Positions 12,941 through 18,844 of a stretch of DNA of 22,116 nucleotides are shown here, piece after piece. This DNA comes from Candidatus Agathobaculum merdigallinarum. Lineage in GTDB: Bacteria > Bacillota > Clostridia > Oscillospirales > Butyricicoccaceae. The notes beneath the pieces are model-generated. The model had not been told where the DNA came from and did not search any database. It saw only the letters and a program-made list of their open reading frames with translations. Both the position numbers and the translations under genes were made by a program. The stretch is taken from contig DXDO01000009.1 of NCBI GenBank assembly GCA_019115425.1, positions 1 to 22,116 on the forward strand, written 5' to 3'. Positions within the stretch are counted from its first letter, which is position 1; every line of letters begins with the position of its first letter.

Positions 12941-14032
12941 ATGGACAAGCTGAAAGCATTTTTAAAGCGCAAGGATATTGTCATTTCGGTCAAGCGGTAC
13001 GGCATTGACGCGCTGGGCGCGATGGCGCAGGGCCTGTTCTGCTCGCTGCTCATCGGTACGATCATCGACTCCGTGGGCACGCAGTTCGGCATCCCGTTTC
13101 TGACCATGCCGGTCGCGACCGTGAGCGGCATCGAGTACACAGTCGGCGGGCTGGCCTCGGCGATGAGCGGCCCAGCGATGGCGGTGGCGATCGGCTATGC
13201 GCTCAAATGCCCGCCGCTCGTGCTGTTTTCGCTGATTACGGTCGGCTTTGCCTCCAACGCGCTGGGTGGCGCGGGCGGGCCGCTGGCTGTACTGTTCGTG
13301 GCGATCATCGCCGCCGAGGTCGGAAAGGCGGTTGCAGGCGAGACCAAGGTGGATATTCTGGTTACACCGCTCGTGACGATCGGTGTAGGCGTGGGGCTGG
13401 CCGCCTGGTGGGCGCCCGCGCTCGGCGCGGCGGCGATGCAGGTCGGCAATCTCATCATGTGGGCGACCAATCTCCAACCGTTCCTGATGGGCATCGCGGT
13501 GTCCGTACTCGTGGGCATCGCGCTGACGCTGCCCATTTCCTCTGCGGCGATCTGCGCGGCGCTCGGCCTGACCGGCCTTGCGGGCGGCGCGGCGGTTGCG
13601 GGCTGCTGCGCGCAGATGGTCGGCTTTGCGGTCATGTCTTTTCCGGAAAACCGCTGGGGCGGGCTGGTGTCGCAGGGCATCGGCACTTCCATGCTGCAAA
13701 TGGGCAATATCGTGAAAAACCCGCGCATCTGGATCGCGCCCATCCTCACTTCGGCCATCACGGGACCAATCGCGACCTGCCTGTTTCAGCTGGAGATGAA
13801 TGGCACGCCGGTGTCCTCGGGCATGGGCACCTGCGGTCTGGTCGGGCAGATCGGCGTATACACCGGCTGGATGAACGATATCGCGGCGGGGGCCAAAGCC
13901 GCGGTCACCGCACAGGACTGGATCGGCCTGATCCTGATTTCGCTTATCTTGCCTGCGGTGCTGTGTCCGTTGATCAATCTGGTGCTGCGCCGCATCGGCT
14001 GGGTCAAGGATGGGGACATGACCCTGTCCTGA
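12941..14032 (+). CDS. PTS IIC-like integral membrane transporter (PTS_EIIC_2 type)
   Basis: The 363-residue, very hydrophobic, Gly/Ala-rich protein has about nine to ten membrane segments after a basic N-terminus (MDKLKAFLKRKDIVISVKRY). The patterns GIDALGAMAQGLFCSLLIGT, GGPLAVLF and MGNIVKNPRIWIAP-type loops fit the family annotated as PTS sugar transporter subunit IIC of the PTS_EIIC_2 type. No IIA or IIB gene is next to it and no phosphorylatable domain is fused, so it may not work as a classical PTS permease. The substrate is unknown. The ribosome site is either AAGGGG at 13 bases or AAGGA directly against ATG 12941, neither ideal. It is a single-gene unit with its own promoter and terminator. 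Confidence 0.8.
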   Translation: MDKLKAFLKRKDIVISVKRYGIDALGAMAQGLFCSLLIGTIIDSVGTQFGIPFLTMPVATVSGIEYTVGGLASAMSGPAMAVAIGYALKCPPLVLFSLITVGFASNALGGAGGPLAVLFVAIIAAEVGKAVAGETKVDILVTPLVTIGVGVGLAAWWAPALGAAAMQVGNLIMWATNLQPFLMGIAVSVLVGIALTLPISSAAICAALGLTGLAGGAAVAGCCAQMVGFAVMSFPENRWGGLVSQGIGTSMLQMGNIVKNPRIWIAPILTSAITGPIATCLFQLEMNGTPVSSGMGTCGLVGQIGVYTGWMNDIAAGAKAAVTAQDWIGLILISLILPAVLCPLINLVLRRIGWVKDGDMTLS

Positions 14033-14112
14033 GTACCGTGCTTGTTTGGCAGAGCGCGGCGCGCACCGGAGAAGAGACAAAACGCCTTTTGCAGGCGGAT
14101 ACAGGGAACAAG

Positions 14113-14150
14113 AATGCGGCAGGCTGGATGAAACAAGCCTGCCGCATTTG
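14113..14150 (+). terminator. Terminator-like hairpin after the PTS IIC-like gene
   Basis: AATGCGGCAGGCT (14113-14125) and AGCCTGCCGCATT (14136-14148) form a perfect 13-bp stem with a 10-base loop, followed only by TTG. The stem is strong but the T-tract is short. Confidence 0.65.
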
Positions 14151-14235
14151 CTGTCCGGCGTGCGGCAGAGTACGTGGAACAGAGCGGAACCGGTTATGTA
14201 CCGCCGCGTCAGCGGCGGCAGCAGCGGCCATGCGC

Positions 14236-14559
14236 TTATACGATCAGGCAGGCGTCGCAGCAGCGGAAGTTGGTATCGATATAGTGCGAGAATACCCGCA
14301 CCTTGAAATTGCGCTCGTTGCACAGTGCGTTCGGCGAGCCGCCGGACACGTCCAGATCCTCCGGCGCGATAAAGCGGATGCAGCGTACCTGCACGTCGCG
14401 GCAGGACGGGGCGTTATGCGCAGGAATGGTCATCGTTTTCATGCCGCGCTGGTGGTCCATGCCGTATGCGTCGGTCTCGGTCAAAATCGCGGCCAGGGCG
14501 ATGCGCTTGCCCGGGCAGACGTTTTTGAGCGTAAGATTCAACTGAATGATGCGTCCGAG
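14236..14559 (-). pseudogene. C-terminal part of the vWA protein, separated by an in-frame TAG
   Basis: These 107 codons continue the vWA frame directly after the amber codon at 14560-14562. The translation reads LGRIIQLNLTLKNVCPGKR and goes on with a conserved-looking, cysteine-rich domain (APSCRDVQVRCIRF, ALCNERN, FRCCDACLIV) to a normal stop. The junction DLGDVYQE-stop-LGRIIQL reads as one continuous segment, as in related vWA proteins I know of, where a serine (TCG) would differ from TAG by one base. An internal TTG at 14541 could in principle restart translation but has no good ribosome site. It is either a dead 3' half or is reached by stop-codon readthrough. Confidence 0.7.
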
Positions 14560-15615
14560 CTACTCCTGATACACGTCGCCCAGATCGACCACGACCGCGT
14601 CCGAGCAGCCGCTTACCGTGATTTCGGTGGGCGTGGGGCACGGCTCCGGACAAACGACCGTGTTGCAGGATACCGTGACCGAGGGTGACGGGAACGTAAC
14701 GGTGTTCTGTTCGGTGTCCGTGTAGGTGATGGACTGGTTGACCTCCTTGACACCGCCGGTCTGCGCGGTATGCTGGATATCAAATTCCAGTATGGCGCTC
14801 TCGCTGGCGGTCATTCCCAGTTCGGGGATGGTCCAGCGCAGGGAGTTTGCGTCCAGCATCGTGGCGGTACCCTTGGCCGGCGGCAGGATGTTCGTGATCG
14901 TAAAGTCGGGAGAAAGCACCTCGTTGATCTCAATGTTTGTCGCACCGGGCTTTGTGATGTTCGCCGCGAGCTGCGCGAACAGCGCCTCCAGATCGGCGGC
15001 GTTCGGTGTGACCGCAATGTGGGATGCGTCGGGGTCGGTCGCCCAATCGTTCAAGGCGCTCACGTCCACGCCGTCCGAGCCGATCAAACCGATGCAATAG
15101 ATGATGATCCCCTGTGCGCGTGCCGCGGCGGCGACAGGAGCGGGCGGCGCACCGGCGGTGGTGTTGCCGTCCGTGAACATGACGATCACCTTGGCGTTTG
15201 AAGAGAGGGGATCAAACAGCGCAGCCGCCTGGGAAAACGCGTCCGCGTGGTTGGTGTTGCCGCCCGCGGTTAGCGCATCCACCGCGTCTTTGAGCGTATC
15301 GACCGAGGTGATGAGCTGGGCGTCCGTCGTGGCGGTGCCCGCGAAGCTGACGATGCCGATGCGGCTGCCTGAGCCGATCTGTCCGCCCACGCCGCCGGTC
15401 GCCTCCGCGATGATATCGATAAAGGTGTCCGCACCGGCCTTCATCGCGTCCAGCGGCGCGCCGGACATGCTGCCCGAGCGGTCAAGCGCCAGTACGATGT
15501 CGGTGGGATTGGAAACGATATCAGGGGCGGCGGTCAGCGCAAGGGTCACGCGCAGAGAGCCGCTGCAATCGATCTGATTCGTGCTGATAACTTTGTTTGC
15601 GTTTGTAACACCCAT
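14560..15615 (-). CDS. von Willebrand factor A domain protein, ended early by an amber codon
   Basis: The open part is 351 residues. The vWA domain (about 35-215) has a full MIDAS metal site: D45-x-S47-x-S49 (ALDRSGSMSG), T121 in GGNTNHAD and D149 in MFTDGNT. A beta-rich domain follows (about 216-320; SPDFTITNILPP, LRWTIPELGM), resembling DUF11-type repeats, then a Cys/Pro-rich linker (VCPEPCPTPT). There is no signal peptide or membrane anchor, so export is not evident. AAGGAGGT lies 6 bases before ATG 15615; the in-frame start at 15645 lies upstream of that site and is rejected. The TAG at 14560-14562 removes a C-terminal domain of about 107 residues that is still encoded in frame. The function is unknown; vWA domains usually mediate metal-dependent protein contacts. 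Confidence 0.85.
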   Translation of the reverse strand: MGVTNANKVISTNQIDCSGSLRVTLALTAAPDIVSNPTDIVLALDRSGSMSGAPLDAMKAGADTFIDIIAEATGGVGGQIGSGSRIGIVSFAGTATTDAQLITSVDTLKDAVDALTAGGNTNHADAFSQAAALFDPLSSNAKVIVMFTDGNTTAGAPPAPVAAAARAQGIIIYCIGLIGSDGVDVSALNDWATDPDASHIAVTPNAADLEALFAQLAANITKPGATNIEINEVLSPDFTITNILPPAKGTATMLDANSLRWTIPELGMTASESAILEFDIQHTAQTGGVKEVNQSITYTDTEQNTVTFPSPSVTVSCNTVVCPEPCPTPTEITVSGCSDAVVVDLGDVYQE

Positions 15616-15728
15616 TGTGTTACCTCCTTCTGGGGGTGGCCCCAAAGCATACTATGCGGCGCGGAGAATATAGGTCACGCAATACGCATGGAGGAGGCAG
15701 TTGTGTAAGCGGGCGGATCGCAATAGAA

Positions 15729-15751
15729 AACCGGCCGTAGAACGGCCGGTT
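15729..15751 (-). terminator. Palindromic terminator hairpin, left copy
   Basis: AACCGGCCG/CGGCCGGTT form a perfect 9-bp stem with a 5-base loop. On the minus strand TTTTCTATT follows, so it can end transcripts from the sugar transferase side. It differs by one loop base from the hairpin at 15999-16021. Confidence 0.65.
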
Positions 15752-15752
15752 G

Positions 15753-15902
15753 GGGCCTGTTGCAAAATAAAAGTGCAATAGCAATTTGCACAAAAAACAG
15801 GCCCAATAAGACAAATCGCCCCTCAAAAGAAGCTGTTTTGACTTCCTTTGAGGGGCATATTTTGTACATTATTTTTGGGACAAGCTATTTTGCAACAGGC
15901 CC
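15753..15902. mobile_element. MITE-like element, 150 bp with perfect 17-bp terminal inverted repeats
   Basis: The left end GGGCCTGTTGCAAAATA (15753-15769) is the exact reverse complement of the right end TATTTTGCAACAGGCCC (15886-15902). The inside is non-coding, AT-rich compared with its surroundings, and holds a near-perfect palindrome with arms GCCCCTCAAAAGAAG and CTTCCTTTGAGGGGC (one mismatch). The ends look like insertion-sequence termini (the TGTTGCAAA core occurs in several IS families). No obvious target-site duplication was found. Confidence 0.6.
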
Positions 15903-15903
15903 T

Positions 15904-15998
15904 CTCGATCGGAACTACACTTCCGATCGAATTTTGCGACCTGCCGCAAAATTCTGTTTGATACGCGCTGCGGCGCAGAGACTTTTTCGATAAGCTGA
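15904..15998 (-). repeat. Hairpin-rich non-coding repeat, copy 2
   Basis: This shares the layout of copy 1: TCGATCGGAA/TTCCGATCGA (perfect 10-bp arms, 6-base loop), then GAATTTTGCG/CGCAAAATTC (perfect), then a GCGCTGCGGCGC stretch and ACTTTTTCGATAAGCTGA. It lacks the middle block of copy 1 (about 8833-8916). As in copy 1, it lies in the 3' region of a minus-strand gene and in the same orientation relative to it. Confidence 0.65.
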
Positions 15999-16021
15999 AA
16001 CCGGCCGTAAAACGGCCGGTT
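15999..16021 (-). terminator. Palindromic terminator hairpin, right copy
   Basis: AACCGGCCG/CGGCCGGTT, a perfect 9-bp stem 60 bases after the sugar transferase stop. On the minus strand only TTTC follows, so termination may be partial. It is a near-exact duplicate of 15729-15751. Confidence 0.6.
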
Positions 16022-16080
16022 GATCGATAGGGAAACAAAATGATGCGCCGCTCGCAGCGCGCAGGGATCGCATTTGGAAG

Positions 16081-17460
16081 CTAGCCGAGCTTTTCACTGT
16101 TGGAGAACCGGAACACGGTCATGAACAGGATCTTGATGTCAAACAGGAGGGTCCAGTTTTCGATATAATAGAGGTCGTGCTCAATACGGCCCTTGATCGA
16201 GGTATCGCCGCGGAAACCGTTGACCTGCGCCCAGCCGGTGATGCCCGGGCGCACCTGATGCTTGACCATGTAAAGCGGAACGCTCTCCTTAAACTGGTTG
16301 ACAAAGAACGGCAGCTCGGGACGGGGGCCGACCAGACTCATATCGCCTTTGAGCACGTTAAAGAACTGCGGCAGCTCGTCGATCGAGAATTTGCGGATGA
16401 ACGCGCCGAATTTGGTCTTGCGCGGGTCGCTGTTAGTGCTCCAGCCGGTGGTCTGCTTGTCGTTGACGCGCATGGAGCGGAACTTGTACATGTAAAAAGG
16501 CTTTTTTTTCAGACCGACGCGCTCCTGCTTGAACAGGATCGGACCGGGGGAGGACAACTTGACGCCTACGGCGGCAAACAGCATCAGCGGGGAGGTCAGG
16601 AGGATGAGCAGCAGGGAACCAACGATATCCATGGTGCGCTTGACAAAGGCGTTGCCGATGTTATCCAGCGGAATGTGGCGGATGTTGACAAGCGACACCC
16701 CGCCGACCTCATCATATACCGGATGCGAGGGCATAAACTTGGTATAAAACGGGATCAGAGAAACCTTTACACCGTTTTTTTCGCTGTTTGAAATAATGCC
16801 CTGCAGATAGGGGTATTCGTCCGCTTCGAGCGCAATGACGACTTCGTCAGGGCTGATGCGTTCGAGCACCTTGGGAAAGGCTTCATAGGTGCCCAGATAG
16901 GACAGGCCGGGCAGGCAGTCGTGCGGGGCAAGATAGTGGTCCACACAGAAGCCGAGCGTGCGGTCGCGGGAGATTGCCTGATAATAGGCGCGCGCCTGCT
17001 CGCCGCATCCGACCAGCAGCACATGCTTGAGGTTATAGCCCTTTTCGCGGAAGGAGCGCAGGATGCGCCGCAGCATCCACCGCTTGAGCGCGATGAAAAG
17101 TGTTGTCAGCGCGAAAAAGAAGAACAGCGTCCAGCGTGAAAGATGAAATTCCTTGAATACAAAGAAAAAGGCGAGCATCAGCCCGAACAGGATCAGGTTG
17201 CAGCGCAGCAGCAGGCTGAATTCTGCAAGAAAATTTTTCGAGCGGAAAGAGTCGTACAGTCCCATCAGGCCGTACAGCAGCCAGAACAGCGGGGTGGCGC
17301 AGAGCGTCGCGACCATATAATAGGACAGGCCGATATGTCCCGGATCGCCGCTGAGAATATAAAAACGGATAAAATACGCGAGCAGCATACAGGGGAACAG
17401 GATCAGTGCATCGGTCAAGCCGTTGATCTGGTTGAGCGTTCGTTGGTTTTCCTTAATCAA
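16081..17460 (-). CDS. Undecaprenyl-phosphate sugar-1-phosphate transferase (WcaJ/CpsE-like)
   Basis: The 459-residue membrane enzyme starts a surface polysaccharide repeat unit by moving a hexose-1-phosphate (often glucose) from its nucleotide to undecaprenyl phosphate. Four membrane segments lie in the first 125 residues. A CoA-binding-like nucleotide fold follows (VLLVGCGEQARAYY, 147-160), then a membrane re-entrant helix (276-300) and the bacterial sugar transferase domain: KRTMDIVGS (274-282), SSPGPILFKQERVG (303-316), YKFRSM (325-330), SIDELPQFFNVLKGDMSLVGPRP region (359-381) and PGITGWAQV near 408. The start is TTG 17460, with GGGAGG 8 bases upstream, giving the usual family length. 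The longer open frame to 18561 is antisense to the glycosyltransferase. It is divergent from that gene. Confidence 0.92.
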   Translation of the reverse strand: MIKENQRTLNQINGLTDALILFPCMLLAYFIRFYILSGDPGHIGLSYYMVATLCATPLFWLLYGLMGLYDSFRSKNFLAEFSLLLRCNLILFGLMLAFFFVFKEFHLSRWTLFFFFALTTLFIALKRWMLRRILRSFREKGYNLKHVLLVGCGEQARAYYQAISRDRTLGFCVDHYLAPHDCLPGLSYLGTYEAFPKVLERISPDEVVIALEADEYPYLQGIISNSEKNGVKVSLIPFYTKFMPSHPVYDEVGGVSLVNIRHIPLDNIGNAFVKRTMDIVGSLLLILLTSPLMLFAAVGVKLSSPGPILFKQERVGLKKKPFYMYKFRSMRVNDKQTTGWSTNSDPRKTKFGAFIRKFSIDELPQFFNVLKGDMSLVGPRPELPFFVNQFKESVPLYMVKHQVRPGITGWAQVNGFRGDTSIKGRIEHDLYYIENWTLLFDIKILFMTVFRFSNSEKLG

Positions 17461-17542
17461 TGGGTGTTCCTCCCGAAGAAATGAACTGTTTATTATTTTA
17501 CCATATCCGACACGAAATTTCCACTGAATAACCATGCGCGGC

Positions 17543-17571
17543 TTGACAAAAAGTAGCGGATGGTTTAATAT
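17543..17571 (+). promoter_or_regulatory. Consensus sigma-A promoter upstream of the glycosyltransferase
   Basis: A perfect TTGACA (17543-17548) and TAATAT (17566-17571) are 17 bases apart. The start site should fall near 17578, only about 13 bases before a terminator hairpin. A matching minus-strand promoter for the sugar transferase was not clear. Confidence 0.82.
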
Positions 17572-17590
17572 GCGGATAGGATAGAGCGCT

Positions 17591-17622
17591 GCGCGGGCGG
17601 AATGGGCCGCCTGCGCTTTTTT
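17591..17622 (+). terminator. Leader terminator (attenuator-like) before the glycosyltransferase
   Basis: GCGCGGGCGG (17591-17600) pairs with CCGCCTGCGC (17607-17616), ten pairs including one G-T, followed directly by six T. It lies between the consensus promoter and the ATG at 17647. No long alternative antiterminator stem is visible in the short leader. Confidence 0.75.
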
Positions 17623-17646
17623 GCGGAAGGTGGGTGAATACGCGGG

Positions 17647-18771
17647 ATGGGAGCGAAAAAAAAGGTGCTGTATGTGGCGTCGACCTTCGGGCACCTCGCC
17701 ACTTTCCACCAGCCCTATATGGAATGGTTCGCACGGCAGGACTGGTCGGTCCACGCGGCAGCGGGCGGCGAGCCATGTAAGCTGGAAGGCGTTGAACGGT
17801 ATCTTTCGATACCGTTTGAGAAAAGCATGTTTTCGCCCAAAAACCTTGTCGCGGCGCGCGCACTGCGGCAGCTGATGCAAAAAGAGCATTACCGGATGCT
17901 CAGCCTGCATACGTCGCTTGCGGCGTATTTCACGCGGCTTGCGGTTTTGTCCATGGGTAAATACCGGCCGGTGGTGATGAACACCGCGCACGGTTATCTG
18001 TTCGACAGGGATACCGCAAGGGCCAAGCGCACGCTCCTGCTGGCTGCGGAGCGCATGACCGCGCCGGTGACCGACTGGCTGCTGACCATGAACCGGCAGG
18101 ATACCGAGATTGCGCGGCGGTATGGGCTGGGGAAAACCATTGTGCCCACCAACGGGATGGGCGTGGATCTGAGCAGATTCATACCTCCCGCCCCAGCCGA
18201 GCGGGAGGAAGCCCGCGCGCACCTTGGGATCAAGCCGACGGAAGTGGCCATGGTCTATGCGGCGGAGTTTTCCGGCCGGAAAAATCAGGCGGTGCTGATT
18301 GAAGCGATGCGCGACCTGCCTGAAAACACCGTGCTGCTGCTGCCCGGGCGCGGAGAACTGCGGGAGCAGTGCCGTCATCTGGCGGGGCAGGCCGGTGTGA
18401 TGGAACGGGTGCATTTCCCGGGCTTCGTGCGCGATATGGAGACCTATTACCGCGCTGCGGATATCTGCGTATCCGCCAGCCGGAGCGAGGGACTGCCGTT
18501 CAACGTGATGGAGGCGATGGCCTGCGGCCTGCCGGTGATCGCAAGCGATGTGAAAGGCCATCAGGATCTTGTCCGCAGCGGCGAGAACGGTCTGCTGTAC
18601 CCGTTTGGCGACAAAAAGACGTTTGTAGATGCGGTGAAAACGCTGCTCGAGCCGGGAACGCGCCGCAGCATGGGAGAGAACGCACGAAAAAGCGTACAGC
18701 GGTTCGGTATGGAAACGGTTTTTCCGGAGCTGACCGCCATCTACGAAAAAGCGGCAAAGGGCTTTCGCTGA
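17647..18771 (+). CDS. GT4-family glycosyltransferase (GT-B fold)
   Basis: The 374-residue enzyme has an N-terminal acceptor-side domain (VLYVASTFGHLATFHQPYM, residues 7-25, and an HTSLAAYFTRLAV segment near 92-104). The C-terminal donor domain starts at about 195, with YAAEFSGRKNQ, LLPGRGELR, and the E-x7-E motif SEGLPFNVMEAMACGLPV (E281 and E289), where the glutamates hold the nucleotide sugar. It resembles capsule and exopolysaccharide enzymes that add a sugar to the undecaprenyl-linked primer, which fits the divergent sugar transferase and downstream ligase/polymerase. The ribosome site is GAAGGTGG, about 11-14 bases before ATG 17647. Expression likely depends on readthrough of the leader terminator. 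Donor and acceptor are unknown. Confidence 0.9.
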   Translation: MGAKKKVLYVASTFGHLATFHQPYMEWFARQDWSVHAAAGGEPCKLEGVERYLSIPFEKSMFSPKNLVAARALRQLMQKEHYRMLSLHTSLAAYFTRLAVLSMGKYRPVVMNTAHGYLFDRDTARAKRTLLLAAERMTAPVTDWLLTMNRQDTEIARRYGLGKTIVPTNGMGVDLSRFIPPAPAEREEARAHLGIKPTEVAMVYAAEFSGRKNQAVLIEAMRDLPENTVLLLPGRGELREQCRHLAGQAGVMERVHFPGFVRDMETYYRAADICVSASRSEGLPFNVMEAMACGLPVIASDVKGHQDLVRSGENGLLYPFGDKKTFVDAVKTLLEPGTRRSMGENARKSVQRFGMETVFPELTAIYEKAAKGFR

Positions 18772-18791
18772 GCGCCCGTTTATTATATAAT
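18763..18791 (+). promoter_or_regulatory. Possible internal promoter upstream of the ligase gene
   Basis: A perfect TATAAT (18786-18791) lies 17 bases after a weak TTTCGC and inside the 14-bp palindrome TTATTATATAATAA. A GC hairpin, CGCCGC/GCGGCG (18811-18816 and 18823-18828), stands just before the AGGAGG ribosome site. Confidence 0.35.
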
Positions 18792-18844
18792 AAGGTATTA
18801 TATAAAAAAGCGCCGCGGGCGGGCGGCGTTCAGGAGGTTATCAT

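Noticed and set aside
12962..14323. 453-codon minus-strand frame
   Set aside because: Antisense to the PTS IIC-like gene, with Arg/His-rich composition and no recognisable product.
17461..18561. Extended N-terminus of the sugar transferase frame
   Set aside because: Antisense to the glycosyltransferase; TTG 17460 has a good ribosome site and gives the normal family length.
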